The translations under genes and the position numbers were made by a program. Below are positions 38,144-48,914 of a DNA stretch of 64,000 bases, piece by piece. This DNA is from Veillonella intestinalis (GTDB lineage Bacteria; Bacillota; Negativicutes; Veillonellales; Veillonellaceae), in assembly GCF_943193155.1 (NCBI RefSeq), contig NZ_CALPDB010000002.1:248001-312000 (forward strand), in the 5' to 3' direction. How positions within the stretch are numbered: position 1 is the stretch's first letter; every line of letters starts with the position of its first letter. A model generated the notes under the pieces. That model worked only from the letters and a program-made list of their open reading frames with translations, was not told the origin of the DNA and searched no databases.

Positions 38144-39115
38144 TTACACCTTTCTATGAGCCAACGAATCTAATACTTCATATAATACTGATTTGCCAGC
38201 AAAGTCTGGTAGAGCCTCTAAGGCCGAATGAGCTTGCTCACGATAAGACGCTTCTAATTCTTCCGCTTTAGTCACGCCCCCTTGAGTCGTTACATACGCA
38301 AGAAGTTCATCTACACTTTGCCCCTTCGCAATCGCTTGTACAGCTTCAGTAATATATTGTTCATTCTCTTTCGTTACGATAGACAATAAAGGATAAGTAA
38401 TCAATCCTTCCCGCAAGTCTTTACCAACTGGCTTTCCAGTTGTTTCAGAAGTAGCGCTGTAGTCCATAATATCATCAGTAATCTGGAAGGCCATACCTAG
38501 ACCATGACCATATTGCTTTAATAAAGCAGTCTGCTCTTTGGTCCAATCTCCTAAGATACCACCCAACTCTAAACAAGCTTCAATAAAATCAGCTGTTTTC
38601 TTCTGAGTTTTAGTTAAATACCGCTCAATGCCTTGATTAATGCAACATACATCTTCCATTTGCATAAATTCCCCTTCTACAAGGGCTGAAATGATAAAGG
38701 AAAACACGCGTAAACATTCAACAGACTCAATTTGAGCGACTACATCAAAGGCTTTAGCAAATAAGTAGTCACCGCTTAAAATAGCTACTTTATTACCTTT
38801 AGTACAGTGAATGGCAGGCGCACCGCGACGCACGGCGGCCTGATCCAATACATCATCATGAATTAAAGTTGCTAAATGCAACATTTCCACAGCAGCGGCA
38901 ATAGGAATGCGCTTTGCTTCAGGTGCATTGCCAGCACCAGCAATAAGCAAACATAAGCGAGCGCGCAAACGCTTGCCACCAGCGGCTGATATGGGGCGAA
39001 TCAATTGATTAAAATCTTCTGAGCCCGTTTGTAAGGAATCAGCTAAATACGCTTCTACCTTAATGAGGTCAGCTTTTACTTGTTCAATTAACGCCATCTC
39101 TCTCATCAAACTCAT
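38144..39115 (-). CDS. hepT: Polyprenyl diphosphate synthase (trans, long-chain)
   Basis: 323 residues. Both aspartate-rich motifs are present, LIHDDVLDQA and ITDDIMDY, with GGKRLRARLCLL before the first and the GKPVGKDLREGLITYPLL segment. It makes a C30-C40 prenyl chain for quinones. Bulky residues are not evident just before the first motif (ATLIHDD), consistent with a long product, but exact chain length cannot be read. The start overlaps the ysxC stop (ATGA). Confidence 0.88.
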   Translation of the reverse strand: MSLMREMALIEQVKADLIKVEAYLADSLQTGSEDFNQLIRPISAAGGKRLRARLCLLIAGAGNAPEAKRIPIAAAVEMLHLATLIHDDVLDQAAVRRGAPAIHCTKGNKVAILSGDYLFAKAFDVVAQIESVECLRVFSFIISALVEGEFMQMEDVCCINQGIERYLTKTQKKTADFIEACLELGGILGDWTKEQTALLKQYGHGLGMAFQITDDIMDYSATSETTGKPVGKDLREGLITYPLLSIVTKENEQYITEAVQAIAKGQSVDELLAYVTTQGGVTKAEELEASYREQAHSALEALPDFAGKSVLYEVLDSLAHRKV

Positions 39116-39807
39116 TCTTCGCCCCCTACAATCACTTGATTAATACGGCTTAGCAACAGCTCACGCCCTGTATGCTTTAAAGAGCTATAAGGAATAGCTG
39201 GCGTTTCACAAGGAAAATTCTCCTTAATAAAACGTAAATTCTGCTGCCGTTCTTTACTGTTTAATTTATCAATTTTAGTCACTACAATCTGCAATGGCAC
39301 ACCTGCTTGGCGCAACCAATTAAAAGCTTCTTGGTCAATCGGTAGCTCCGGATGACGTCCATCTACCAATAGGCAGAGCAACATTAAACGCTCTGAATTT
39401 AAAATATAATCAGCAATAAAGGAAGACCAAATATTGCGATTACTTTTATCCGTTTTAGCATAACCATAGCCTGGTAAATCCACTAAAAACCATTCATAAC
39501 GACGTTCTTCGGTTTCACTAATATCCTCTTTCGAGGTAATCGTAAAAAAGTTAATCGTCTTAGTTTTACCTGGTTGACCACTAACTAAAGCCAAGCCACG
39601 ATGATTGCATAGGGAGTTAATAAGAGAAGATTTCCCTACATTAGAGCGTCCCAAAAAAGCAACTTCTACAGTATCCCCTTCAGGATATTGGTCCGGGCGC
39701 ACAGCCGATGCCACATAGTTAGAGGCAATAATGCGAGGCCCTTTTGCTTCTTTGCGTGTATATACAGGTTGTGGTTTTTTAATCGATTTCTTCTTCTGTT
39801 TCATCAT
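39112..39807 (-). CDS. ysxC: Ribosome-biogenesis GTPase YsxC/EngB
   Basis: 231 residues. G motifs: [27 protein letters not shown] (switch II) and TKIDKLN (guanine specificity). Required for 50S subunit assembly in Firmicutes. A basic N-terminal extension of about 35 residues ([22 protein letters not shown]) precedes the domain. It overlaps the end of lon by four bases; the lon-ysxC pair is a conserved arrangement. Confidence 0.95.
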   Translation of the reverse strand: MMKQKKKSIKKPQPVYTRKEAKGPRIIASNYVASAVRPDQYPEGDTVEVAFLGRSNVGKSSLINSLCNHRGLALVSGQPGKTKTINFFTITSKEDISETEERRYEWFLVDLPGYGYAKTDKSNRNIWSSFIADYILNSERLMLLCLLVDGRHPELPIDQEAFNWLRQAGVPLQIVVTKIDKLNSKERQQNLRFIKENFPCETPAIPYSSLKHTGRELLLSRINQVIVGGEE

Positions 39808-42116
39808 TTCACAAATGCTCTTGCTAACACTTCATCCATTGTTTTAACTGGGGTAATTGTTAAGCCTTCAATTACAGAAGTTGGCATTTCTTCAAGGTCT
39901 TTAATATTACCATGAGGAATTAACACTTCTTTAATACCATAGCGCAAGGCTGCCAACAACTTTTCTTTCAAGCCACCAATTGGTAACACACGGCCACGCA
40001 AGGTAATTTCACCAGTCATAGCCAAATCGGAACGAACTTTGCGTCCTGTTAATGCAGATACAATAGCCAAAGTCATGGTAATACCAGCTGACGGGCCATC
40101 TTTAGGCGTAGCCCCTTCTGGTAAATGCACATGTAAATCCATTGTTTTATGGAAGTCTTCTGGAATTTTTAACGCCTTAGCATTATGACGAATGTACGAT
40201 AAAGCCGCTTGACCAGATTCTTGCATTACTTTACCTAAGCTACCAGTTAAGGATAATTTACCTGTTCCCACCATAGTCGTCGCTTCACAAGGCAATACTA
40301 CCCCGCCCACAGACGTCCAAGCAAGACCACATACAAGACCTACTTGTGCTGTTTTTTCACGCTCTTGCTCTAAATAAATAGGTGCGCCTAAATAATGAGA
40401 CAAGTTTTTAACGGTTACTTTTGGTGCAGCTCCTGAACCATCAATAATTTCAAAAGCCAATTTGCGGAATACTTTAGCAATGGTTTTCTCTAAACGACGC
40501 ACACCGGCTTCACGAGTATACTCACTGATAATCTTACGCAAAACAGCATCTGATAATTTAACGGAATGGCCAGTTAAACCATTTTTCTTAATCTGTTTTG
40601 GCACTAAATAACGCTTAGCAATTTCTAATTTTTCATCTTCCATGTAGCTTGTAAGTTCAATTACTTCCATACGGTCCATCAATGGAGCCGGAATATTACC
40701 AGGTACATTGGCCGTTGTAATCCAGAATACATCGGAGAAATCAAATGGAATTTCAATAAAATGATCACTAAACGTAGAGTTCTGTTCTGGATCAAGTACT
40801 TCTAATAAAGCAGACGATGGATCCCCTTTATAATCAGAGGCTAATTTATCTATTTCATCCAACAAGAATACAGGATTACGAATACCTGCATTCTTAAGGC
40901 CCTGAATCATACGACCAGGCAAAGCACCAATATAGGTACGACGATGACCACGAATCTCAGCTTCATCACGCACACCACCTAAGGATGCACGGATAAATTT
41001 ACGATTCATAGCTTTTGCAATAGACGTTGCCAACGAGGTTTTACCAACCCCTGGCGGGCCTACTAAACAAAGAATAGAACCACTCTGCGCATTGGATAAT
41101 TTACGAACGGCTAAGAATTCTAAAATGCGTTCTTTTACTTTCTTCAAGCCATAGTGATCTTCATCAAGAATTTTAGCTGCTTCGCTAATATCAAGACGGT
41201 CTTCACTTTCTTTATCCCATGGTAAGGACAAGACCCAATCTAAATAATTACGCAAAATATTAGCTTCAGGCATCATAGCTGGCATACGGCTATAACGGCT
41301 GATTTCTTTTTCAATGCGTTCACGCACTTCATCAGACACCTTCAACTTTTTAAGTTGTTCACGTAATTCTTCTGCTTCTTCGTCAGGATCCGACTTATCT
41401 CCTAATTCACTGTGAATAACACGGATTTTCTCACGCAAGAAGTATTCTTTCTGGGCTTTTTCCATTTGTTGACGCACTTGACTATTAATGGAATTTTCTA
41501 AATCAGAAATTTGTAATTCCATATTTAAAGCGCCCACTACCATATTTAAACGACGTAACACATTAAGTTCACTTAAGAAACTCTGGCGTGTTACTAATTC
41601 AGTTTGTAAAAACTGTACAATTTGGTCCGCTGTTTCCGATGCATCACTGCGATCTAACACACGGCGGACTTCATCTTCAGATACCATCTTAGTTTCTTCA
41701 GCCCATTTTACAAAATTAGACTGTGCTAAGCGGCGATACGCTTCAATTTCTACTTGATCATCATATTGTGATACCAAGGTTTCCATAGTAGCACGATAAT
41801 AAGTACCAGTTTCATCGACAGTTACCACTTTAGCACGGGTAATCCCTTCTACTAAAATACGAACTAAACCACCTGGTAAACGAAGCATTTGTTTAATTTT
41901 AACAATCGTCCCCACTTCTGCAATATCTTGCTGGGTTGGATTTTCCACTTCATCATCTAATTGCGCAGATACAGCCAATAAGCGTTCATTAGCCATAGCT
42001 TCTTCAACGGCGCGAATTGATTTATCACGACCAATATCGAGTCGTACTTCAACTTTAGGAAATACTACCATGCCCCGCAGTGGCACTAAGGGCAACGAAA
42101 AATTCGTTTCACTCAT
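39804..42116 (-). CDS. lon: ATP-dependent endopeptidase Lon
   Basis: 770 residues: N-terminal substrate domain (about 1-205), coiled region, AAA+ module with Walker A GPPGVGKT at 353-360 and Walker [10 protein letters not shown], and the protease domain with catalytic S676 in PKDGPSAG and K719 in GGLKEK. It degrades misfolded and regulatory proteins in the cytoplasm. It follows clpX after a terminator-like hairpin, so it may be separately transcribed. Confidence 0.97.
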   Translation of the reverse strand: MSETNFSLPLVPLRGMVVFPKVEVRLDIGRDKSIRAVEEAMANERLLAVSAQLDDEVENPTQQDIAEVGTIVKIKQMLRLPGGLVRILVEGITRAKVVTVDETGTYYRATMETLVSQYDDQVEIEAYRRLAQSNFVKWAEETKMVSEDEVRRVLDRSDASETADQIVQFLQTELVTRQSFLSELNVLRRLNMVVGALNMELQISDLENSINSQVRQQMEKAQKEYFLREKIRVIHSELGDKSDPDEEAEELREQLKKLKVSDEVRERIEKEISRYSRMPAMMPEANILRNYLDWVLSLPWDKESEDRLDISEAAKILDEDHYGLKKVKERILEFLAVRKLSNAQSGSILCLVGPPGVGKTSLATSIAKAMNRKFIRASLGGVRDEAEIRGHRRTYIGALPGRMIQGLKNAGIRNPVFLLDEIDKLASDYKGDPSSALLEVLDPEQNSTFSDHFIEIPFDFSDVFWITTANVPGNIPAPLMDRMEVIELTSYMEDEKLEIAKRYLVPKQIKKNGLTGHSVKLSDAVLRKIISEYTREAGVRRLEKTIAKVFRKLAFEIIDGSGAAPKVTVKNLSHYLGAPIYLEQEREKTAQVGLVCGLAWTSVGGVVLPCEATTMVGTGKLSLTGSLGKVMQESGQAALSYIRHNAKALKIPEDFHKTMDLHVHLPEGATPKDGPSAGITMTLAIVSALTGRKVRSDLAMTGEITLRGRVLPIGGLKEKLLAALRYGIKEVLIPHGNIKDLEEMPTSVIEGLTITPVKTMDEVLARAFVK

Positions 42117-42146
42117 ATAGGCTCCTTTTCAAGTTTATATTTATAA

Positions 42147-42179
42147 AAAGAAACTCATTCCCATGGAAATGAGTTTCTT
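42147..42179 (-). terminator. Hairpin between clpX and lon
   Basis: AAGAAACTCATT/AATGAGTTTCTT arms with a short CCCATGGA loop. On the minus strand the stem is followed by TTTTTATAAATAT. It should terminate the clpX transcript or reduce read-through into lon. Confidence 0.8.
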
Positions 42180-42189
42180 AGACTTACAA

Positions 42190-43440
42190 TTAATTCTTAC
42201 CTGTTACGGTAGACTCATTCTTGAGTATCGGTTCTGCTGTGCCTTTCACAGCATCACTTGTAATAATGCAGTCAGTAACCCCTTCCTGTGACGGAATATC
42301 ATACATAACCTGCTTCATTACCTTTTCAATGATGGATCGCAATCCACGAGCTCCCGTATTTCGTTTCATAGCTTCAGATGCTATTTCCTCTAATGCTTCT
42401 TTCTCAAATGTCAATGTTACATCCTCTAAGGATAACATTTTCTCATATTGTTTTGTTAATGCATTACGAGGTTCTGTTAAAATGCGAATTAACCCTTCCT
42501 TATCCAATGGATCTAAGGTTACCATAACTGGCAAACGACCAATGAATTCAGGAATGAGGCCAAATTTTTGTAAATCTTCAGGCACAACTTCCTTCAAAAT
42601 AGCAGACACATCTTTTTCTTCTTGCTTTTGAATATCAGCCCCAAAGCCTAACGTTTTCTTCGCTGTACGCTTAGAAATCACTTTTTCTAGGCCGTCAAAG
42701 GCACCGCCACAAATAAACAAAATATTGGTTGTATCAATTTGAATTAATTCTTGGTGTGGGTGTTTACGCCCCCCTTGAGGCGGTACTGATGCTACAGTGC
42801 CTTCTAAAATTTTAAGCAAGGCCTGTTGCACCCCTTCACCAGATACATCGCGCGTAATTGACGGATTTTCCGATTTACGGGCAATCTTATCAATTTCGTC
42901 AATGTACACAATACCACGCTCCGCCTTTGTTACATCATAGTCTGCCGCTTGAATTAATTTGAGCAAAATGTTTTCCACATCTTCCCCTACATAACCAGCC
43001 TCTGTCAAACTAGTAGCATCAGCAATAGCAAATGGTACTTCTAACATTTTAGCCAAGGTTTGTGCCAGTAATGTCTTACCACTACCGGTAGGACCAATAA
43101 ATAATACATTCGCTTTCTGTAATTCAACATCATCGACTGTATTATTCACCTGTAAACGCTTGTAATGATTATATACCGCAACGGCCAAGGAGACTTTCGC
43201 CTCCTCTTGACCGATTACGTATTCATCTAAATATTCTTTAATTTCGTGAGGCGTAGGTACATGTTTTAAAGCAAAACCCACTTCATCACTTTGACCGAGT
43301 TCCTCATCAATAATATTCTGACAAACTTCTACGCATTCATCACAAATATATACATTAGGACCTGCCACTAGCTTGCGAACTTCCTCACCGGTGCGTCCAC
43401 AAAAACTACAACGCAACGTTTCTTTTTCGTCTTTCTTCAA
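42190..43440 (-). CDS. clpX: ClpXP unfoldase subunit ClpX
   Basis: 416 residues. The N-terminal zinc domain has C11, C14, C33 and C36. Walker A GPTGSGKT lies at 116-123, Walker B is [13 protein letters not shown], and the ClpP-docking loop is IGRLPV-containing [11 protein letters not shown]. It unfolds tagged substrates and feeds ClpP, encoded 15 bases upstream. Full-length and typical. Confidence 0.97.
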   Translation of the reverse strand: MKKDEKETLRCSFCGRTGEEVRKLVAGPNVYICDECVEVCQNIIDEELGQSDEVGFALKHVPTPHEIKEYLDEYVIGQEEAKVSLAVAVYNHYKRLQVNNTVDDVELQKANVLFIGPTGSGKTLLAQTLAKMLEVPFAIADATSLTEAGYVGEDVENILLKLIQAADYDVTKAERGIVYIDEIDKIARKSENPSITRDVSGEGVQQALLKILEGTVASVPPQGGRKHPHQELIQIDTTNILFICGGAFDGLEKVISKRTAKKTLGFGADIQKQEEKDVSAILKEVVPEDLQKFGLIPEFIGRLPVMVTLDPLDKEGLIRILTEPRNALTKQYEKMLSLEDVTLTFEKEALEEIASEAMKRNTGARGLRSIIEKVMKQVMYDIPSQEGVTDCIITSDAVKGTAEPILKNESTVTGKN

Positions 43441-43455
43441 GCTTAGTCCTCCTAA

Positions 43456-44049
43456 TTATTTACTAGTTACTACTGGTCTAGTCAATACCTCATCAATTAA
43501 ACCATAGGTAACAGCATCTTGCGCACTCATAAAGTTGTCACGATCTGTATCGCGAGCAATAACGTCAATTGGTTGACCACTATGAGAAGCAAGTAAGCCA
43601 TTTAATTCTTCACGCATGCGCAAAATTTCACGTGCATGAATTTCAATTTCAGAAGCCTGCCCTTGAACGCCACCTAATGGTTGGTGAATCATAACTCGTG
43701 CATGAGGTAACGCATAGCGTTTCCCTTTAGCCCCTGCAGTAAGAAGCACAGCGCCCATACTAGCAGCGGAACCTACACAAATAGTCGACACATCAGGCTT
43801 AATATATTGCATTGTGTCATAAATAGCCATCCCAGCGGTTACTACCCCACCAGGACTATTAATGTACAAATGAATATCTTTGTCTGGATCTTCAGCTTCT
43901 AAGAATAGTAATTGTGCAATAACAAGGTTTGCCACATCATCATTAATAGGGCCACCTAAAAAGACAATTCTATCTTTTAATAAACGAGAGTAAATATCAT
44001 ACGAACGCTCTCCGCGTCCACTTTGCTCTACTACTACTGGTACATACAT
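43456..44049 (-). CDS. clpP: ClpP protease subunit
   Basis: 197 residues. The catalytic triad is S97 (GSAASMGA), H122 (MIHQPLGG) and D171 (DTDRDNF). It forms the tetradecameric chamber used with ClpX. Gene order tig-clpP-clpX-lon-ysxC is the standard protein-quality-control cluster of Firmicutes. Confidence 0.97.
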   Translation of the reverse strand: MYVPVVVEQSGRGERSYDIYSRLLKDRIVFLGGPINDDVANLVIAQLLFLEAEDPDKDIHLYINSPGGVVTAGMAIYDTMQYIKPDVSTICVGSAASMGAVLLTAGAKGKRYALPHARVMIHQPLGGVQGQASEIEIHAREILRMREELNGLLASHSGQPIDVIARDTDRDNFMSAQDAVTYGLIDEVLTRPVVTSK

Positions 44050-44089
44050 AAACTACACCTCATGTCCATGTACCTATATAGCCCGTGGA

Positions 44090-45397
44090 TTATTTTTCCT
44101 GGGATTCTGCGCCTTTAGCTTGCTCAATAATGAAACGAGCTGCTTTTTTACGAGCTACAGAATTTCTCAACATAGCTACACGGCCTTCTTTAACAATAAT
44201 ATTCATAACTTCTTTTGGATCGGCACCAAACTGCTGAGCCATCGTGTAAATTTCGATATTCATATCTTCTGGTGTTACTTCGATGTTTTCAGCTTTAGCG
44301 ATTGTTTCTAATACCAAGTCAGCGCGTACATTTTCAGCAGCGTTAGCATGGTATTCTTCTTTTAAACCATCCATTGTTTTGTTGGAGAATTTTAAGTAGT
44401 CTTCTAATTTCAAACCACGGCTTTCTAAGTTCATAGCCATTTCTTGAATCATTTGTTCTACACGGTCTTCTACCATAACTTCTGGAATATCTACAGTTGC
44501 ATTTTTAACGGCTGTTTCGATAAGTTCCGCATTGTATGCATCAATAGCACGACGAGTAGCATCTTCTTCCATTTGTTTACGAAGATCTGCTTTTAATTCT
44601 TCAATTGTTTCATAAGAACTAGCTTCTTTAGCGAATTCATCATTCAATTCAGGCAATTCTTTACGTTTAATGTCGTGAATATGAGTTTTGAAAACAGCTT
44701 CTTTGTTAGCTAATTCTTTTACAAAGTAATCTTCAGGGAAGGTTACTTTTACTTCTACATCATCACCAGCAGAATGACCGATTAATTGATCTTCAAAACC
44801 TGGGATGAAGCTACCGGAACCAATCTGAAGTGGGTAGGATTTACCTTCGCCACCATCAAATGGTTTGCCATCGATAGAACCAGCAAAATCGATAACTGCA
44901 AAGTCATCTTTTTGTAATTTTGCGTCTTTTTCAGCTACTACCATTTTAGCTTGCTGATTACGGATATTGTCTAACTGTTCCTGAATCTGTTCATCAGTTA
45001 CCTTAGCTTCTTGTTTTTCAGCTTCTAAGCCTTTGTAATCGCCAAGAGTTACTTCTGGGCGTTTAGTAAGGGTTGCTTTGAACACTAAATCTTTACCTTC
45101 TTCGAATGTTACACGTTCGATTTCTGGTTCGCTTACAGGCACGATTTCATTAGCTACTAATGCTTCTTGATATGCACGGCCAGCGATAGTGTCAAATGCT
45201 TCTTCTAAAATAGCTTCTTTGCCGAAGTTCATTTCTAAAATACGACGAGGTGCTTTACCTTTACGGAAACCAGGAATATTTACCTGACCAGCAATGCGTT
45301 TTACAGCTTGCTGAATACCTTTCGTTACGTCTTTTGCTGGAACTTCAATAGTTAAGGTTACCTTATGTTGATCAACAGGGGTTACAGTTGCATTCAT
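44090..45397 (-). CDS. tig: Trigger factor chaperone
   Basis: 435 residues. The ribosome-binding N-domain has the GFRKGKAPRRILEMNFG signature (about 44-60). An FKBP-type prolyl isomerase domain follows at about 160-245 (DDFAVIDFAGSIDGKPFDGGEGKSYPLQIGSG). The C-terminal helical arms form the chaperone cradle. It binds nascent chains at the exit tunnel. It heads the clpP-clpX run. Confidence 0.96.
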   Translation of the reverse strand: MNATVTPVDQHKVTLTIEVPAKDVTKGIQQAVKRIAGQVNIPGFRKGKAPRRILEMNFGKEAILEEAFDTIAGRAYQEALVANEIVPVSEPEIERVTFEEGKDLVFKATLTKRPEVTLGDYKGLEAEKQEAKVTDEQIQEQLDNIRNQQAKMVVAEKDAKLQKDDFAVIDFAGSIDGKPFDGGEGKSYPLQIGSGSFIPGFEDQLIGHSAGDDVEVKVTFPEDYFVKELANKEAVFKTHIHDIKRKELPELNDEFAKEASSYETIEELKADLRKQMEEDATRRAIDAYNAELIETAVKNATVDIPEVMVEDRVEQMIQEMAMNLESRGLKLEDYLKFSNKTMDGLKEEYHANAAENVRADLVLETIAKAENIEVTPEDMNIEIYTMAQQFGADPKEVMNIIVKEGRVAMLRNSVARKKAARFIIEQAKGAESQEK

Positions 45398-45443
45398 GAA
45401 AATATGTCCTCCTTGAGGGCCAAATGCCCAAAATTTCTGTTTT

Positions 45444-45472
45444 ATAATATTGCATTCCTTATCTTATCACAA
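45444..45472 (-). promoter_or_regulatory. Probable promoter of tig-clpP-clpX
   Basis: On the minus strand: -35 TTGTGA (45467-45472), 17-base spacer, -10 TATTAT (45444-45449), about 50 bases before the tig start. No CIRCE or CtsR-type operator was recognised nearby. Confidence 0.5.
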
Positions 45473-45543
45473 AATTTGAATGTATGCAATTTTATATGAT
45501 AAAGTAAGTCATTTTCTTCTAATTCTTTTGATAAATTATGCTA

Positions 45544-45999
45544 TTAGCCTTCTTTAGCAATTAATTCAACTACATCACGACGACTAAATACACCAATTAC
45601 TACACCATGTTCATCAACAACGGGCATAGTTTTTAAATGTTTCTCTAACATTGTTGCTACTACTGGTTCCACTTCTTCTTTAGGGCCACAAGTAATAACT
45701 TCTTTAGTCATCAATTCTTCCACTTGAACAGCCAATAACTTTTTAAATTGTGCATTATATTCACCAATACCACTGTAATAAATGCTAGCACCAAGCACAT
45801 TTACATAATGAGGCGCATGCGGACGAACTTTTTTGTACAATAAGTCGCCTTCAGTAATAATCCCTTCCAATTTATTATTTTCGTCAACTACAATAAGTCC
45901 AGCCACTTTATATTTCACTAATAATTTAGCCGCCTCATTGATAGTTGTATCTTTAGTAACAGTTACGGGATATTTGTTCATAGCTTCAGCAATTAACAT
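45544..45999 (-). CDS. Two-CBS-domain protein
   Basis: 151 residues consisting of two CBS domains (about 7-60 and 90-148), MNKYPVTVTKDTTINEAAKLL...IVVDENNKLEGIITEGDLL and MTKEVITCGPKEEVEPVVATML...VVDEHGVVIGVFSRRDVVE. Such proteins sense adenine nucleotides or S-adenosyl ligands. No catalytic domain is attached, so the target is unknown. It stands alone between tig and the tail-anchored protein. Confidence 0.88.
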   Translation of the reverse strand: MLIAEAMNKYPVTVTKDTTINEAAKLLVKYKVAGLIVVDENNKLEGIITEGDLLYKKVRPHAPHYVNVLGASIYYSGIGEYNAQFKKLLAVQVEELMTKEVITCGPKEEVEPVVATMLEKHLKTMPVVDEHGVVIGVFSRRDVVELIAKEG

Positions 46000-46035
46000 A
46001 GGATTACCTCCTTTTACACACCGACTATAGCGGTG

Positions 46036-46063
46036 TACATACTACATACTACATACTACATAC
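46036..46063. repeat. Four exact copies of a 7-bp unit
   Basis: TACATAC repeated four times without interruption, 37 bases upstream of the CBS-protein start. The copy number is likely to vary by slippage; a role in promoter spacing is possible. Confidence 0.85.
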
Positions 46064-46192
46064 TGCCTATTACACAATCAGCAAGATTATATCTAATCAA
46101 TACACATACTGCGCTTGCCAACGTGGTCAGCTATTATCTTATATAGTATATGTTAGACAAGGATTAGTAAAACTCCTGCTTATTATATAGTT

Positions 46193-47101
46193 TTAGCCTT
46201 TTAAAACAAAGTAAGCAATGATTGCTATTAAGATAATGGCACTAATAATAACAACTTGCCAACCACGACGGTTGCCACCTTCGCCACCTTCTTCAATACC
46301 AATTAAATTGCCTTCTTCATCATAGCGATGGCGGTATTGACCTTCCAAATCATCATAATCGGTCACATCTTCAACCTTCGCTTTATAGCGACGAGCCGCC
46401 ACTTGACGAGCTCGCTCTTGCACATCAAGTTCCATTCTGTGAACTTGTAAGCTAGTCAAATCTTTGCGCAAGGATTCTAAGAGACCACTAATAAACACTA
46501 AACGCGCTTCTAATAGCTTATTGACAGCATAACTTCGTTCCAACCAAGATTGGTACAACGCCATCAATACACTATGATTTACATCATTTACGGTTTCATT
46601 AGCTTGCAAACGTTGTCCTGTCTTAGTTTCATTATTAAGGGCATCTAATAAAGTCTGCGCATACCGACTAAACTCAATAAGCAAGGTATTTATTTCTTTA
46701 TTTTGCAAGCCCAGTTCTTCTTTACGATGGACAATATAGTCTTGTGAAAAACCACCCTTTTCTAAGGTTTGCACCATCTTAGCCGCATCGCCATAAGCAC
46801 CTAATGTAGAGTTAACAATACGGGTGGTATTGCTAATCTCAGCTAATGTTTTTTCTAAAAAAGCACTGCGTTCTTTTAACTGAACAATTGCTTCAGCTTC
46901 GCCAGTTAAGGATTCAGTAATGGCGGTTACTTGTTCCATTTGTGCTTTTAATAAATCTAAATTCCCTTGAATAATGACTTGTGCTGTGTCAGTGGCTTCC
47001 CCATATACAGCATAAAAGCCATCACTACCGCGCTCTTGTTGCGCCTGCCATAACGCTTCTAGACTCGGCAAACCAGTAAAATTGGCTGCATTTGTTGTCA
47101 C
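46193..47101 (-). CDS. Hypothetical tail-anchored coiled-coil protein
   Basis: 302 residues. From about residue 45 to 240 the protein is almost all helical, with heptad-like stretches (QVTAITESLTGEAEAIVQLKERSAFLEKTLAEI). Then comes an acidic/Gly-rich segment (YDDLEGQYRHRYDEEGNLIGIEEGGEGGNRRG) and one C-terminal membrane helix (about 280-300) with only two residues after it. There is no signal peptide. It should face the cytoplasm while anchored in the membrane. Family not recognised. Confidence 0.7.
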   Translation of the reverse strand: MTTNAANFTGLPSLEALWQAQQERGSDGFYAVYGEATDTAQVIIQGNLDLLKAQMEQVTAITESLTGEAEAIVQLKERSAFLEKTLAEISNTTRIVNSTLGAYGDAAKMVQTLEKGGFSQDYIVHRKEELGLQNKEINTLLIEFSRYAQTLLDALNNETKTGQRLQANETVNDVNHSVLMALYQSWLERSYAVNKLLEARLVFISGLLESLRKDLTSLQVHRMELDVQERARQVAARRYKAKVEDVTDYDDLEGQYRHRYDEEGNLIGIEEGGEGGNRRGWQVVIISAIILIAIIAYFVLKG

Positions 47102-47175
47102 GCTATTACCTCCATCTACGCCTCACACTAAAAATAAACTCTCTTACGTTTATTATAAATTATTTATCAAACCTA

Positions 47176-47652
47176 TTACCAATGATACGGCTCATTGCGA
47201 TTAATTTTACAAGCCCTATAAATTTGTTCTACCAACAATAAGCGTACCATTTGATGAGTAAATGTCATAGGGCTAAACGATAAACGTAAATCAGCCCGCT
47301 GTCGCAAAGCTTCTGAAACGCCAAATGCGCCACCAATTATAAAGGTCATTTCACTAATGCCTTGCACTTCTAATGTAGCAATCTTTTCAGCTAAGTCTTC
47401 TGATGATAAAGTTTTACCTTTTACATCTAAAAGAACAACATAGCTTTTAGGATTTACTTGCTTCAACAAGCGTTCCCCTTCTTCCGCTACAATAGCTTGC
47501 CGTTTACTATCATCAGCACTGGGCAATTTACTTTCATTTAACTCAGTAATTGTGACGCCCCCATAGACAGTGAGGCGTTTCACAAATTCCGCCACTCCAT
47601 CACGAAGATAGGTGGTCTTTAACTTACCAATGGCAAGCACTGTAAATTTCAT
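47176..47652 (-). CDS. rlmH: 23S rRNA m3-pseudouridine-1915 methyltransferase RlmH
   Basis: 158 residues of SPOUT fold. The SAM-binding knot IIGGAFGVSEALRQRADLRLSFSPMTFTHQMVRLLLVEQIYRA and the C-terminal NEPYHW are diagnostic. The walJ-htrA-rlmH order is conserved in Firmicutes. Confidence 0.96.
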   Translation of the reverse strand: MKFTVLAIGKLKTTYLRDGVAEFVKRLTVYGGVTITELNESKLPSADDSKRQAIVAEEGERLLKQVNPKSYVVLLDVKGKTLSSEDLAEKIATLEVQGISEMTFIIGGAFGVSEALRQRADLRLSFSPMTFTHQMVRLLLVEQIYRACKINRNEPYHW

Positions 47653-47754
47653 AGTTCACACTCTCCTATGGCCTCACTACCTAATGCTAATACAAATAAA
47701 GCCTTCATATTAATCCGTTGTATCAGACCTAATGCCTAATTAATTCATTGCCTT

Positions 47755-47794
47755 AGGCATAGTACCTAATTAGTTGTATCAGGCATAGTACCTA
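47755..47794. repeat. 26-bp direct repeat at the htrA 3' end
   Basis: AGGCATAGTACCTA occurs at 47755-47768 and 47781-47794, and GTTGTATCAG at 47717-47726 and 47773-47782. One copy includes the htrA stop codon. The tail of the gene and the spacer therefore look locally duplicated. Confidence 0.7.
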
Positions 47795-48887
47795 GTTCCA
47801 CAGTAACAGTCCGTTCTGTTCCATTACTTAACACCGTAAGTGTCAAAGACTCTCCTGGTTTATGATTATCTAATATTTGTTTCAATTGAACAAGATTAGT
47901 AATTGAAGTTTCACCTACTGCTACAATTAAATCGCCTTCACTAATATCGCTATTAGCGGCTGGGCCATCATTATATACACGAGCCACTAATAATCCATCT
48001 TTTTTAAGTTGTAAACCATATTTAGCGGCCGTAGATTTATCCAACAAGCCAAGCCCTATATATGCACGCACTACTTTGCCATGTTCAATTAAGTCTTTAA
48101 CAATTGGTTTCACTTCGTTGATTGGAATAGAGAAACCCATGCCCTCTATGCCTGTATGAGCAATTTTTTCACTATTAATACCTATAACATCACCATCAGC
48201 ATTTACAAGGGCCCCACCAGAATTACCAGGATTAATAGCTGCATCTGTTTGAATTAATGGGAATCGCTGTGATTCCATATCGATGGTACGATGTAAGGCA
48301 CTAATCACGCCAGTTGTAACAGAACCTTGGAATTCTAACCCTAATGGATTGCCAATGGCAATAGCCGGTTCACCCACTTGTAATTGATCAGAGTCACCTA
48401 ATGTAGCTACCGGCATATTATCAGTAGGTGTAATTTTAACTACTGCTAAATCGGTTAGTGGATCAACACCAACAATCGTTCCTTCCTGTGAAGAACCATC
48501 ACTTAGCGATACAGTCACTTTTTTACGATTGGCCTGCGCCACTACGTGATAGTTGGTTACAATGTAGCCGTCTTTATCAATAATAACACCAGAGCCAACG
48601 CCTTCACCTACTAACACTTGTTGGTCAAAAATATTGCGGTCATACACCTTAGTCGTAATCCCTACAACAGCTGGGCCAGCCTTTTTCACAGCCTCTACAA
48701 TGGCTGTATTCCGATTATCCGATAATGGTACATTTCGTTTAGTTCCTTCGTTTGTTATAGCTGTAGTAGCTGTAATCGTCCGCTTCGTATTGCCATAAAA
48801 ATCATTAGTCAAATATCCACCTACAGCACCAACTATAAGTAAAACGATGGCGAAAAGTATAAATAAGCCTCGTTTTTTACTATCCAT
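47766..48887 (-). CDS. htrA: HtrA/DegP-like trypsin-fold serine protease with PDZ domain
   Basis: 373 residues: N-terminal membrane anchor (about 7-27), protease domain with the triad His in TNYHVVAQ, Asp in TDLAVVKI and Ser in NPGNSGGALVN, and one PDZ domain (about 275-365). Envelope quality control outside the cytoplasmic membrane. A single PDZ domain and uncleaved anchor make it DegS/HtrA-like rather than DegP. Confidence 0.94.
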   Translation of the reverse strand: MDSKKRGLFILFAIVLLIVGAVGGYLTNDFYGNTKRTITATTAITNEGTKRNVPLSDNRNTAIVEAVKKAGPAVVGITTKVYDRNIFDQQVLVGEGVGSGVIIDKDGYIVTNYHVVAQANRKKVTVSLSDGSSQEGTIVGVDPLTDLAVVKITPTDNMPVATLGDSDQLQVGEPAIAIGNPLGLEFQGSVTTGVISALHRTIDMESQRFPLIQTDAAINPGNSGGALVNADGDVIGINSEKIAHTGIEGMGFSIPINEVKPIVKDLIEHGKVVRAYIGLGLLDKSTAAKYGLQLKKDGLLVARVYNDGPAANSDISEGDLIVAVGETSITNLVQLKQILDNHKPGESLTLTVLSNGTERTVTVELGTMPDTTN

Positions 48888-48914
48888 AGAAATACCTCCT
48901 AACTTACCAATTAT

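Noticed and set aside
45398-45543. CIRCE or CtsR operator ahead of tig-clpP-clpX
   Set aside because: Neither the CIRCE inverted repeat nor the CtsR heptanucleotide repeat was seen.
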